A stretch of 64,000 bases of DNA from UBA1231 sp045652765 (GTDB taxonomy: Bacteria > Bacillota_I > Bacilli_A > ML615J-28 > CAG-313), in contig JAZOLG010000003.1 in the NCBI GenBank assembly GCA_045652765.1, positions 7,215 to 71,214 on the forward strand. Reading direction: 5' to 3'. Shown here piece by piece: positions 24,772-33,526 of this stretch (positions are counted from its first letter, which is position 1; each line of letters opens with the position of its first letter). The position numbers were made by a program, and so were the translations under genes. The notes beneath the pieces were generated by a model. It made no database searches and was not told the DNA's origin. It saw only the letters and a program-made list of their open reading frames with translations.

Positions 24772-27700
24772 TTATAATCCTCTTTTACTTGCTTGCGCTT
24801 CTGCAAATTGTTGAACTAAACTGTCGTTAGCAACATCATTTCCGTTATTATCAATAAGTTTAACACTTAATCCTAAACCTTGAAGTTCTTTAATTAATAC
24901 ACGGAATGATTCTGGAATTCCAGGAGCTGGAATTGGATCACCATCAACGATAGCTTTATAAACTTTGTTACGACCAACGATATCATCAGATTTGATTGTC
25001 ATCATTTCTTGTAAAGTATGTGCAGCTCCATATGCTTCAAGAGCCCAAACTTCCATTTCCCCAAATCTTTGACCACCATTTTGAGCTTTACCACCCATTG
25101 GTTGTTGTGTAACAAGAGTATATGGACCTTCACTACGAGCATGAAGTTTGTCATCAACCATGTGCGCTAATTTGATCATGTACATTACACCAACTGAAAT
25201 TTTATTATCAAATCGACGTCCTGTACGACCATCATACAAGTACATTTTACCATTTTCGTCAATTGGTGCTCTAAAATTACGAGCATCAATTTTAGCAAGA
25301 CCTTCTTCATAGCTACGAGCTTCATTCATAATATCAACTAAGTCTTCATGTTTAACACCATCAAATACAGGAGTTGCAACATGAACGCCTAATTTTTTAG
25401 CAGCCATACCTAAGTGAAGTTCTAATACTTGTCCAATATTCATACGTGATGGTACCCCTTGAGGATTTAACATAATATCTACTGGAGTTCCATCTTCCAT
25501 AAATGGCATATCTTCGATTGGAAGGATATTAGAAATAACCCCTTTATTACCATGTCGACCAGCCATTTTATCCCCTTCTGTAATTTTACGTTTTTGTACG
25601 ATATAAACACGTACTACTTCATTTACAGCAGGTGGTAATTCAGCACCATCTTTTCTAGTGAAGTGTTCGATTTTACCAACGATACCACCGCCACCATGAG
25701 GAACTTTAAGAGATGTAACACGTACATCTTTAGAGTTATCAGAGAATAATGCTTGACTTAATCTTTCTTCTGGAGTTGGTTCAGTTTGTCCTTTAGGAGT
25801 TACTTTACCTACTAATGTATCTCCTTCTTTTACTTCTGCACCAAGTCTTACAATACCATGTTCATCTAGATTAGCAATAGAATCTTTACTTTCACCATCT
25901 AAATCACATGTAATTTCTTCTTTTCCAAGCTTAGTATCACGTACTTCAACTTCATATTCTTCAATATGAATAGATGTATATACGTCGTCTTGTACTAAAC
26001 GTTCACTCATAATAACAGCATCTTCAAAGTTATAACCATTCCATGTCATAAATGCAATTACAACGTTTCGTCCAAGGGCTAGTTCACCTTGATCCATTGA
26101 AGATCCATCTGCTAATACATCACCTTTTTTAACTATTTCATTTAAATGAACAATTGGTCTTTGATTAACACATGTAGAATGATTTGAACGTTCATATTTA
26201 TTCATATAATATTCATGGCGACTACCTTGATTATCAACAACAATAATCTTATCACCATCTACATATTCTACTATACCATCAACATCAGCAACAATCGCTA
26301 CACCAGAGTCTTTAGCAGCTTTAAATTCAATACCAGTACCTACAAATGGAGCTTCTGGTTTTAAAAGAGGAATTGCTTGACGTTGCATGTTCGCACCCAT
26401 CAATGCACGAGTTGTATCGTCATGTTCTAGGAATGGAATACAAGCTGTAGATACCGCAACTACTTGTTTTGGTGAACAGTCAATTAAATTAATTTCCATT
26501 TTACTAACTTCGACGAACTCTCCACCACGACGTGCAATGACTTTATCATCAGTAATGATAATTTCGCCAGTAACTGGATCTTTACTCATATTAACATTAG
26601 CTTGGGCGATAGCATATTTTTCTTCTTCGTCTGCAGTTAAATAAATTAATTCATCAGTTACTACTACTTTATGAATACCTTCTTTGTAAGAATCTTCATT
26701 TTTATTATTTTTTACTACCAAGTATGGTGTAATAATAAATCCAAATTTATTAACTTTAGCATAAGTTGCTAAAGAGTTAATTAACCCGATATTTTGTCCT
26801 TCAGGTGTTTCTACCGGACAAATTCTTCCATAGTGAGAACTATGAACGTCACGTACTTCGAATCCCGCTCTATCACGAGAAATACCACCTTGACCTAAGG
26901 CTGATAAACGACGTTTATGAGTCAATTCTGATAATGGATTAATTTGATCCATAAATTGTGATAATTGGCTACTACCAAAGAATTCACGAAGTGTAGATGC
27001 CAAAGGACGAATGTTTACTAAATTTTGTGGAACTACTGTTCTTGAATCTACAGATGTTGACATTCTATCACGAACGTTCTTTTCAAGTTTAGCAAGACCA
27101 ATACGGAATTGATTTTGTAGTAATTCACCAATTAAACGTAAACGTCTATTTCCTAAGTGGTCAATATCATCAGTTTTACCTACACCACTATGTAAGTTAA
27201 TATAGTAAGAGATAGATGCAAAAATATCTGACAATACAACGTGATTTCTATCTTCTCTTTGGTCATTACCAATTAAATTAACTGCTGGTTCATCTTCATG
27301 ACCACGAACTAATACTTTTAAGCATTCTAACACAACGCTATTGCCTTCAAGCATTAATTCATATTCTTTTGTTATACGGAAATGCTCACGATTTTCTTCT
27401 AAAATTTTAACAACTTTTGCATCAACTTCAGTACCTGCTGGAATAATAACTTCTTTAGTATCTTTGTTTACTAAATCTTCAGCAAGTTTATGACCAATCG
27501 CACGTTGAACAACGTCAAGTTTTTTATTAACTTTATGACGTCCAACACGGGCTAAGTCATAACGGCGAACATCGAATAATCTACTTGCGATAAATTTACG
27601 AGCAGTATCAGCAGATGTTTTTTCACCTGGGCGAAGCTTATCATATAATTCTCTAATCGCATCATCTTCACCGAAACTTTGGTCTTTCGCAAAAGTATTA

Positions 27701-28362
27701 TCCATAAATTCTGAATGACCGAATAAGTTTTCAATTTCTTTATTACTCTTAACACCTAATGCACGAATAAATGTTGTTAATGGAATTTTTTTAGAACGGT
27801 CAAGTTTAGCATACCAAATATCTCTAGTACCTAATTCATATTCAATCCAAGCACCACGTGTTGGGATTACTTGTCCACTATAGTTTGTACGTCCAGACTT
27901 TTTATTTGTTTCCTTTGAAAAGAACACACCAGCAGAACGGATGATTTGTGTAACAATTACACGTTCAGAACCATTAATAATAAAAGTTCCCCAAGGAGTC
28001 ATCATTGGGAATTCACCCATGAAAATCTTATCTTCCTTGATTTCACCAGTTTCTTTGTTTAATAATTGAACGTTTACTTTAAGTGCTCTTGAATAGTTAA
28101 CACTGTGAATTTTAGCCTCATGAATAGAATATTTTGGTTCTTCAAATTCATAATCTAAAAATGAAAGTTCAAATTTTTCTCCATCATTATGATCTGTAAT
28201 AGGAGATAATTCTTCAAACAATTCTTTAATACCGTCACTTAGTAACCATTTAAAAGATTCAGTTTGTACCTCAATTAAATTTGGTAATTCAACATCAGTT
28301 TGAACTCTAGCATAATTTCTTCTTACGCGTTTTCTACCATATTGTATATTTTTCCAACTCAA
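24772..28362 (-). CDS. rpoB: RNA polymerase subunit beta
   Basis: The beta subunit of about 1196 residues. The rifampicin-pocket region reads SSQLSQFMDQINPLSE and then THKRRLSALGQGG; relative to the usual sequence it has Ile at the E. coli Asn518 position and Gln at the Pro535 position. Downstream motifs RDVHSSHYGRICPVETPEGQ and the C-terminal GGKAQNGGQRFGEMEVWALE are standard. I place the start at TTG 28362, eight bases after AAAGGTGG; a GTG at 28374 adds four residues but has no ribosome site. It has its own consensus promoter, separate from the ribosomal-protein genes. Confidence 0.97.
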   Translation of the reverse strand: MSWKNIQYGRKRVRRNYARVQTDVELPNLIEVQTESFKWLLSDGIKELFEELSPITDHNDGEKFELSFLDYEFEEPKYSIHEAKIHSVNYSRALKVNVQLLNKETGEIKEDKIFMGEFPMMTPWGTFIINGSERVIVTQIIRSAGVFFSKETNKKSGRTNYSGQVIPTRGAWIEYELGTRDIWYAKLDRSKKIPLTTFIRALGVKSNKEIENLFGHSEFMDNTFAKDQSFGEDDAIRELYDKLRPGEKTSADTARKFIASRLFDVRRYDLARVGRHKVNKKLDVVQRAIGHKLAEDLVNKDTKEVIIPAGTEVDAKVVKILEENREHFRITKEYELMLEGNSVVLECLKVLVRGHEDEPAVNLIGNDQREDRNHVVLSDIFASISYYINLHSGVGKTDDIDHLGNRRLRLIGELLQNQFRIGLAKLEKNVRDRMSTSVDSRTVVPQNLVNIRPLASTLREFFGSSQLSQFMDQINPLSELTHKRRLSALGQGGISRDRAGFEVRDVHSSHYGRICPVETPEGQNIGLINSLATYAKVNKFGFIITPYLVVKNNKNEDSYKEGIHKVVVTDELIYLTADEEEKYAIAQANVNMSKDPVTGEIIITDDKVIARRGGEFVEVSKMEINLIDCSPKQVVAVSTACIPFLEHDDTTRALMGANMQRQAIPLLKPEAPFVGTGIEFKAAKDSGVAIVADVDGIVEYVDGDKIIVVDNQGSRHEYYMNKYERSNHSTCVNQRPIVHLNEIVKKGDVLADGSSMDQGELALGRNVVIAFMTWNGYNFEDAVIMSERLVQDDVYTSIHIEEYEVEVRDTKLGKEEITCDLDGESKDSIANLDEHGIVRLGAEVKEGDTLVGKVTPKGQTEPTPEERLSQALFSDNSKDVRVTSLKVPHGGGGIVGKIEHFTRKDGAELPPAVNEVVRVYIVQKRKITEGDKMAGRHGNKGVISNILPIEDMPFMEDGTPVDIMLNPQGVPSRMNIGQVLELHLGMAAKKLGVHVATPVFDGVKHEDLVDIMNEARSYEEGLAKIDARNFRAPIDENGKMYLYDGRTGRRFDNKISVGVMYMIKLAHMVDDKLHARSEGPYTLVTQQPMGGKAQNGGQRFGEMEVWALEAYGAAHTLQEMMTIKSDDIVGRNKVYKAIVDGDPIPAPGIPESFRVLIKELQGLGLSVKLIDNNGNDVANDSLVQQFAEAQASKRGL

Positions 28363-28420
28363 AACCTTTTCCACCTTTCACAGGGAAATCGAAAAATTCC
28401 CCACTTTATCATATCAATAT

Positions 28421-28449
28421 ATTATACTGCTAACCCATATTTTTGTCAA
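28421..28449 (-). promoter_or_regulatory. rpoBC promoter
   Basis: On the minus strand TTGACA (28444-28449), a 17-base spacer and TATAAT (28421-28426): a full consensus sigma-A promoter about 59 bases before the rpoB start. Confidence 0.9.
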
Positions 28450-28472
28450 ACAATATGATTATAAAAAATATG

Positions 28473-28506
28473 AAAAATAAAAAATGCTTAGTTTCCCAAG
28501 CATTTT
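28473..28506 (-). terminator. Terminator between methyltransferase gene and rpoB
   Basis: The stem AAAATGCTT/AAGCATTTT with a seven- or eight-base loop is followed by T residues on the minus strand. It separates the ribosomal-protein transcript from rpoBC. Confidence 0.85.
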
Positions 28507-28512
28507 TTCCTA

Positions 28513-29106
28513 TTATTTTATAGCTTTAATTATGAAATAACCTTTGTCTTTATCAATTACTTCTACATTATCATAAGCTTCTTTCATTGCCTTTAGACAA
28601 GATTCTGCCCCTTGTTTTTTTTGAATAACAACGTATATCTTTCCACCTTTTGTTAAATGATTTTTTCCATTTAGAACTATATCATGAACAACACTTTTAC
28701 CCGCTCTGATCGGTGGATTTGTCACAATAACATTATATTCTTCAGAAACATTTTGATAAGTATTACTTTCAAACACAGTTGCATTTCTGACATCATTTAA
28801 AAGAATATTTTCTTTAACAAGTTCAATGGCTCTTAAGTTAACATCAACCATATGAGTTGTAATAGTATCATTAATTTTAGATAACGAAATACCCATAATG
28901 CCAATTCCACAACCCATATCAAGTATTTTATCACCGTCATTTAATTCAACATTTTTAAGTAACAAATTAGTTCCAAAATCAACATTATGTTTAGAAAATA
29001 CACCATTGTCACTTTTAAAAGTTAATTTATGTTTATAAAAGTAAAAATTTACATAAAAAGGTTCAGATTTTATATTCGGATTGTTTTCAAAATATTGATT
29101 ACTCAT
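28513..29106 (-). CDS. Class I SAM-dependent methyltransferase (RsmC/YbxB-like)
   Basis: A 197-residue enzyme with the MTS domain found in 16S rRNA guanine-N2 methyltransferases. The SAM motif is LDMGCGIGIMG near residue 60, and the catalytic NPPI motif (VTNPPIRAGK) near residue 125 indicates methylation of an exocyclic amino group. Position between rplL and rpoB is identical to Bacillus ybxB. It is half the length of E. coli RsmC, as is usual for this group. A hairpin lies between rplL and this gene, so its level may be set by read-through. Confidence 0.87.
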   Translation of the reverse strand: MSNQYFENNPNIKSEPFYVNFYFYKHKLTFKSDNGVFSKHNVDFGTNLLLKNVELNDGDKILDMGCGIGIMGISLSKINDTITTHMVDVNLRAIELVKENILLNDVRNATVFESNTYQNVSEEYNVIVTNPPIRAGKSVVHDIVLNGKNHLTKGGKIYVVIQKKQGAESCLKAMKEAYDNVEVIDKDKGYFIIKAIK

Positions 29107-29116
29107 AATTCACCTC

Positions 29117-29146
29117 AAAAAATAAATCCCAGGAATTTCCTGGGAT
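29117..29146 (-). terminator. Attenuator-like terminator after rplL
   Basis: The perfect stem ATCCCAGGAA/TTCCTGGGAT with a one-base centre is followed by TTATTTTTT on the minus strand. The ribosome site of the methyltransferase gene follows at once, leaving no room for a promoter. Confidence 0.9.
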
Positions 29147-29159
29147 CTTTTTAGTTTAC

Positions 29160-29534
29160 TTATTTAATTTCAACTTCAGCGCCGGCTTCTACTAATTTAG
29201 CTTTGATAGATTCAGCTTCTTCTGGTGAAATCTTTTCTTTAACAGGTTTTGGAGCACCGTCAACTAAATCTTTAGCTTCTTTTAATCCTAAACCAGTGAT
29301 TTCACGAACAAGTTTAATTACACCTAATTTACCTTGTCCAGGATGAACTAAGATTACTGATACTTCAGTTGGACCTGCAGCTTCTTCAGCAGCAGCACCA
29401 CCAGCTACAACAGCAACTGGAGCAGCAGCAGTAACACCAAATTCTTCTTCAATAGCCTTAACTAATTCGTTAAGTTCTAATACGCTCATTTCTTTAATCG
29501 CAGCGATAAATTCTTCTTTATTAATTTTTGCCAT
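29160..29534 (-). CDS. rplL: Ribosomal protein L7/L12
   Basis: A 124-residue stalk protein of the 50S subunit that recruits translation factors. It has the N-terminal dimer helix (MAKINKEEFIAAIKEMSVLE), an alanine-rich hinge at about 34-52 (AAAPVAVVAGGAAAEEAAG) and the conserved C-terminal domain with GLGLKEAKDLVD and P-K-P-V-K-E. It follows rplJ by 31 bases with an AGGAGG site. Confidence 0.98.
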   Translation of the reverse strand: MAKINKEEFIAAIKEMSVLELNELVKAIEEEFGVTAAAPVAVVAGGAAAEEAAGPTEVSVILVHPGQGKLGVIKLVREITGLGLKEAKDLVDGAPKPVKEKISPEEAESIKAKLVEAGAEVEIK

Positions 29535-29565
29535 TTCGTTTTTTCCTCCTATTATTTAACAATAA

Positions 29566-30051
29566 TTACTCTTTTTCTGAAACTGCTTTAATTGCGCAAG
29601 CAAGACCACGAATAGGAGCTTGCATTACACTTAATAACATTGAAATCATACCATCTTTGTTTGGTAATACTGATAATTGTTTTAATTCAGAAACAGTCAT
29701 AATTTGAGAGTCTACAACTCCGCCTTTAACGTTTAATTTTTCATGACCTTTTGCAAATTCGAAAACAATTTTGCAGCCTGTTACTTCATCTTGTGAGAAG
29801 ATAGCAGCAGATGGACCAACAAAGTTTTCAGCAGGAACTTCAAAACCAGCACCAGCAGCGGCACGGCGTAAAATGTTATTTTTAATAACTTTCATTTGAC
29901 AGTTTTCAGCATGTAGTTTGCTTCTTAATTCAGAAACTTCAGCTACAGTTAATCCTAGGTAATCAACGAATAATAGTGAACCTGCATTTTTCATTTGTTC
30001 AACGACAGCATTCACTTCATTTTGTTTGTTAGCGATAGTCGCTTCATTCAT
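29566..30051 (-). CDS. rplJ: Ribosomal protein L10
   Basis: A 161-residue protein that anchors L7/L12 dimers to the ribosome. It starts at ATG 30051, eight bases after AGGAGG; the in-frame GTG at 30060 overlaps that site. Core segments FVDYLGLTVAEVSELR and V-I-K-N-N-I-L-R-R-A match the RNA-binding domain; the C-terminal helices bind L7/L12. A structured leader upstream lets L10(L7/L12)4 repress its own synthesis. Confidence 0.97.
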   Translation of the reverse strand: MNEATIANKQNEVNAVVEQMKNAGSLLFVDYLGLTVAEVSELRSKLHAENCQMKVIKNNILRRAAAGAGFEVPAENFVGPSAAIFSQDEVTGCKIVFEFAKGHEKLNVKGGVVDSQIMTVSELKQLSVLPNKDGMISMLLSVMQAPIRGLACAIKAVSEKE

Positions 30052-30067
30052 TGTTTTCACCTCCTGA

Positions 30068-30150
30068 AATTTTTCGGATTTATCCTCGGTAGGAAATTAA
30101 GAAAAAGTTGTCAACTTCTTCACCTACTGTCTACGGCAGTGACTTTTTAA
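30068..30150 (-). ncRNA. Ribosomal protein L10 leader
   Basis: The 5' leader of rplJ-rplL carries conserved elements of the Bacillota L10 leader: GCCGTAGACAGTAGGTG near the 5' end and CTTAATTTCCTACCGAGG near the 3' end, whose CACCTAC/GTAGG complementarity makes the long-range stem. L10 in complex with L7/L12 binds such leaders to control expression. A minus-strand TATAAT (30150-30155) lies just upstream, giving a leader of about 90 bases. Confidence 0.85.
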
Positions 30151-30155
30151 TTATA
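30150..30155 (-). promoter_or_regulatory. rplJ promoter -10 box
   Basis: TATAAT on the minus strand lies directly before the L10 leader. The -35 region (AAGTAA) is poor, so this is a weaker call. Confidence 0.5.
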
Positions 30156-30208
30156 TACTATTTATACTTGTTTTACTTATTTAGTTTATTATTTTGTTTA
30201 TTTTAATA

Positions 30209-30898
30209 TTAGAATGATTCTTGGTTAACTTTAATACCAGGAGCCATTGTAGCTGTAATAGCAACATTTGCCATATAAACACCTTTAACAGTGCTTGGTT
30301 TAATACGCATTAATTGACTGTAGATTGTTTTCATATTTTCAATTAATTTGTCATTTTCAAATGATACTTTACCAACTGGAACTAAAATGTTACCAGCTTT
30401 GTCTGTACGATATTCAACTTTACCAGCTTTGAATTCTTTAACAGTCTTTTCAACTTCCATAGTTACAGTACCTGTTTTTGGGTTAGGCATTAAACCTTTA
30501 GGACCTAATAAACGTCCAAGTTTACCAAGTTCACCCATCATATCTGGTGTAGCGATTAATGTATCAAATTCAAACCATCCAGCTTTGATTTTTTCTAAAT
30601 ATTCTACATCACCAGCGTAATCTGCACCAGCTGCTAAAGCTTCTTTAGCTTTTGCATCTTTAGCGATAACTAAAACTCTAACTACGCGTCCTGTTCCATT
30701 AGGTAATGAAATAGCACCACGAAGATTTTGTTCAGCTTTACGTGGATCGATGTTTAATTTGAACGCAATTTCAACAGTTGCATCAAATTTTGCATAACTT
30801 GTTTTCTTTAATAATTCAACTGCTTCAGCAATTGGATATTTTTTTGTACGATCAACAAGTTTTAATGCTTCTTGATATTTTTTTCCTCTTTTTGCCAT
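30209..30898 (-). CDS. rplA: Ribosomal protein L1
   Basis: A 229-residue 50S protein that forms the L1 stalk and acts as translational repressor of rplK-rplA. The N-terminal MAKRGKKYQEA, the central signature MPNPKTGTVT and the C-terminal P-S-T-V-K-G-V-Y are conserved. The ATG follows AGGAGGAAAAG. Its 123-base leader carries an L1-binding-like element. Confidence 0.98.
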   Translation of the reverse strand: MAKRGKKYQEALKLVDRTKKYPIAEAVELLKKTSYAKFDATVEIAFKLNIDPRKAEQNLRGAISLPNGTGRVVRVLVIAKDAKAKEALAAGADYAGDVEYLEKIKAGWFEFDTLIATPDMMGELGKLGRLLGPKGLMPNPKTGTVTMEVEKTVKEFKAGKVEYRTDKAGNILVPVGKVSFENDKLIENMKTIYSQLMRIKPSTVKGVYMANVAITATMAPGIKVNQESF

Positions 30899-30918
30899 AT
30901 ATTCTTTTCCTCCTAAAT

Positions 30919-30956
30919 GTGGTTAATAACGGAATCTCCTCCCACAACTTAGACGG
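30919..30956 (-). promoter_or_regulatory. Probable L1-binding site in the rplK-rplA intergenic RNA
   Basis: On the minus strand the segment GTTGTGGGAGGAGATTCCGT followed by TATTAACCACA resembles the conserved rplK-rplA intergenic element of Bacillota. GTGG and CCAC can pair around a GGAGGAGATTCCG internal element that mimics the 23S L1 site. Binding by L1 is inferred from this resemblance. Confidence 0.55.
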
Positions 30957-31021
30957 ACACATTTTCATAATTTAAAAATGGTTCATCTATATTGTTAAAG
31001 TCGATAAGCGTTGTTCACAAC

Positions 31022-31450
31022 TTACCCTTCTACAACGATTCCCATATTGCGAGCTGTTCCCTCAACGATTCTAGCAGCAGCTTCAACATCGTAAGCATTT
31101 AAATCTGGCATTTTAACTTTTGCGATTTCTAAAAGTTGTTCTCTTGTGATTTTACCTACTTTTGTTTTCTTTGAGTTTGCAGCACCTGATTTTACGCCAG
31201 CCGCTTTCTTTAGCATATCTGACGCTGGTGGAGTTTTTGTAATAAATGTAAATGAACGGTCTTCATATACAGTAATTACAACCGGAATAATGCTTCCAGC
31301 CATATCCTTTGTACGATCGTTAAATTGTACACAGAATTGTTGGATATTAACTTGAGCTTGCCCTAAAACTGGTCCAACTGGTGGAGCTGGATTTGCCTTA
31401 CCAGCTTGGATTTGGAGTTTTACGACTTTTTTAATTTTCTTTTCAGCCAC
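31022..31450 (-). CDS. rplK: Ribosomal protein L11
   Basis: A 142-residue protein of the GTPase-associated centre of the 50S subunit. It starts at GTG 31450, which has a perfect AGAGGAGG site; the open frame upstream is not L11-like. The QIQAGKANPAPPVGPVLGQ proline-rich N-domain and the C-terminal GTARNMGIVVEG are standard. It heads the rplK-rplA transcript. Confidence 0.97.
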   Translation of the reverse strand: MAEKKIKKVVKLQIQAGKANPAPPVGPVLGQAQVNIQQFCVQFNDRTKDMAGSIIPVVITVYEDRSFTFITKTPPASDMLKKAAGVKSGAANSKKTKVGKITREQLLEIAKVKMPDLNAYDVEAAARIVEGTARNMGIVVEG

Positions 31451-31570
31451 GAGACGCACCTCCTCTTTTGTCCGTGATGTGGTCAATTGAAATCATTTTG
31501 ATTTCTCCCACTTCGTCATTTTTGTTAATAACCTAAATAGTATACGCACTTGTCAATGCACGCGTCTATT

Positions 31571-31599
31571 ATTATACTATAAACTATTACTTTTGTCAA
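31571..31599 (-). promoter_or_regulatory. rplK-rplA promoter
   Basis: On the minus strand TTGACA (31594-31599), a 17-base spacer and TATAAT (31571-31576), giving a leader of a little over 110 bases before rplK. Confidence 0.88.
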
Positions 31600-31680
31600 G
31601 AAATTATATATTCCTTTTCTTATATAATATAATGAATAGTTTTTTTAGACATTTTCCAATTATTTTTTATAATTTTGCGT

Positions 31681-31686
31681 TATAAT
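31681..31686 (+). promoter_or_regulatory. -10 box of the VWA lipoprotein gene
   Basis: TATAAT lies 18 bases before the ATG at 31704. No clear -35 is visible at the right distance, so the call is tentative. Confidence 0.4.
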
Positions 31687-31703
31687 ATATGAGAGGTGAA
31701 AAA

Positions 31704-33452
31704 ATGAAAAAAATTTTATTATTTATTACAATTTTATTTTTTAGTATTATTCTAGTAGGATGTGCTAGTAGCGACAAGTCAGAAATTGACAATAATTATG
31801 GTTCGATTGGTGGTGAACCAATCAATCCTATGCCAGATTTTACACCAAGTGCTCCAGAAGGTGGTGATTATTATAACCCTTCTAGTAAAGACGAACCAAT
31901 TCAAGCAGGACAAATTACTTCTTCCGAATGGAATGACAACGAAAATTTTGACTATTGGTTAAATTTAATAAGTCATTCTCCAAACGAAACGGAACAAGAA
32001 AAACATTATCTTGCTTCATACTACGAAGTTTTTAATTCAAAGACAAAAGCATTATCAGTTAAATACATGCATAAGTTTCATTTTACAAACGAAGAAAAAC
32101 CATTAGCTAATGCTAAAGTAGTAATTAGATTTAACAATACAGTATTATTTGAAGGTGTAACCAATGCAGCAGGTGATGTATACACTTTCTTTGATAAAGA
32201 ATTATATGACGAAATTCAAATTGACGTTTTTTACAATAACACTAAACTTACTACATTGAGTCACAAAACGTCTGGCACTGCCAATGAATCAGGATTTGAA
32301 TTTGGCAAACATTATAATATTACAATTTCTGAAATCAATACTTTAGATTTAGCATTAGTAGTAGATACTACAGGTTCAATGGCAGATGAATTAAAATATC
32401 TACAAGTTGAACTACAAAATGTTTTAGAAAACATTAATAGTGAAAATCCAAATTTACAAATTCGTCTAGCTTTAATTTTTTACCGTGATGAAGGCGACCA
32501 ATACGTAACAAGAGTATATGACTTTGATACAGATTTACAAAAACAATACAATTTCCTTCAATCACAAGAAGCTTTTGGTGGAGGAGATACACCAGAAGCA
32601 GTGCATTCAGCTTTAACTGAACTTGATAGTTTATCTTGGTCAGAACAATCAACAAAGATTGCTATTCACGTTTGTGATGCTCCACCACACAATGATACAA
32701 ACATCTTCCAAAATATTGCATTATCAACTAAAAATTTAGCAAAAAAAGGAATTAGATTTGTTCCCGTAATTTGCAGTGGTTCAGACTATCTTACAGAATT
32801 CATTTTCCGCCAAATGGCACTTTACACAGGTGGAACATACACTTACATTACTGATCATTCTGGAATTGGCGGTTCTCACACTGATCAAGCCACACCAAAC
32901 GATGTTGTTGTAGAATATTTAAATAAAATGTTAATTCGTATAATTAGCGAATATATTAAAGGAGAAAATATCCCTCCTGTTGCGTATAACGCAAAAGATA
33001 AACACACTGTAAGTTTTGATTCACAATGCGGATCAAAAATCAATGTTCAATTAGTTGATGATAATGGAACAGTTACTAAAGTCGAAGATCCAGTTCGTCC
33101 TGGTTATATATTCTTAGGATGGATTGTTAAAGGTGATGAAAAATTTGAGTTCTTCTCATTTGATACTCCTATAACTTCTTCAATTACACTTCAAGCTGTT
33201 TGGGCAGATGAATCAAGGTTGGCATTCATCGTATATATTTATTGGAACGATGGCCGAGAACCTGAAATTTTAATTTATAAAAAAGGTGAAACAGTCGACT
33301 TAGATCATCTATCAAAATTTATTTTGCCAGAAAATGTCAGTTCATTCATTGGTTGGTACACATACAAAGATGGTGTATTAAATCCATTTGATTCTACAAC
33401 TCCAATTACCGAAAATACAGAAATTCATGCAATTTATGTGAAAAATCAATAA
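31704..33452 (+). CDS. Surface lipoprotein with VWA domain and two InlB-type repeats
   Basis: A 582-residue lipoprotein starting at ATG 31704 behind GAGAGGTG. The signal peptide ends in ILVGC (lipobox), followed by a low-complexity P/G/S/N region. A small beta domain at about 115-205 precedes a von Willebrand factor A domain at about 215-410 with MIDAS motif DTTGS (Asp-x-Thr-x-Ser) and VCDAPPH. Two Listeria-Bacteroides (Flg_new) repeats follow at about 435-505 and 510-580, each ending like F-x-G-W...A-x-(W/Y). It looks like an adhesin or ligand binder tethered to the membrane. It is the only plus-strand gene within the nusG-rpoB region, so it was probably inserted there. Confidence 0.85.
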   Translation: MKKILLFITILFFSIILVGCASSDKSEIDNNYGSIGGEPINPMPDFTPSAPEGGDYYNPSSKDEPIQAGQITSSEWNDNENFDYWLNLISHSPNETEQEKHYLASYYEVFNSKTKALSVKYMHKFHFTNEEKPLANAKVVIRFNNTVLFEGVTNAAGDVYTFFDKELYDEIQIDVFYNNTKLTTLSHKTSGTANESGFEFGKHYNITISEINTLDLALVVDTTGSMADELKYLQVELQNVLENINSENPNLQIRLALIFYRDEGDQYVTRVYDFDTDLQKQYNFLQSQEAFGGGDTPEAVHSALTELDSLSWSEQSTKIAIHVCDAPPHNDTNIFQNIALSTKNLAKKGIRFVPVICSGSDYLTEFIFRQMALYTGGTYTYITDHSGIGGSHTDQATPNDVVVEYLNKMLIRIISEYIKGENIPPVAYNAKDKHTVSFDSQCGSKINVQLVDDNGTVTKVEDPVRPGYIFLGWIVKGDEKFEFFSFDTPITSSITLQAVWADESRLAFIVYIYWNDGREPEILIYKKGETVDLDHLSKFILPENVSSFIGWYTYKDGVLNPFDSTTPITENTEIHAIYVKNQ

Positions 33453-33492
33453 TTTTACTTAATGAATTTTTCCTAAAAATAATTGTAAAAAT

Positions 33493-33526
33493 AAAAAATC
33501 TAGAACAAAAGTTCTAGATTTTTTTA
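33493..33526. terminator. Bidirectional terminator
   Basis: The stem AAATCTAGAAC/GTTCTAGATTT with loop AAAA is flanked by A and T runs between the convergent VWA and nusG genes. Confidence 0.92.

Noticed and set aside
31539..31556. Second TTGACA with a nearby TATACT upstream of rplK
   Set aside because: The spacer is only six bases, far from the 16-18 needed for a promoter.
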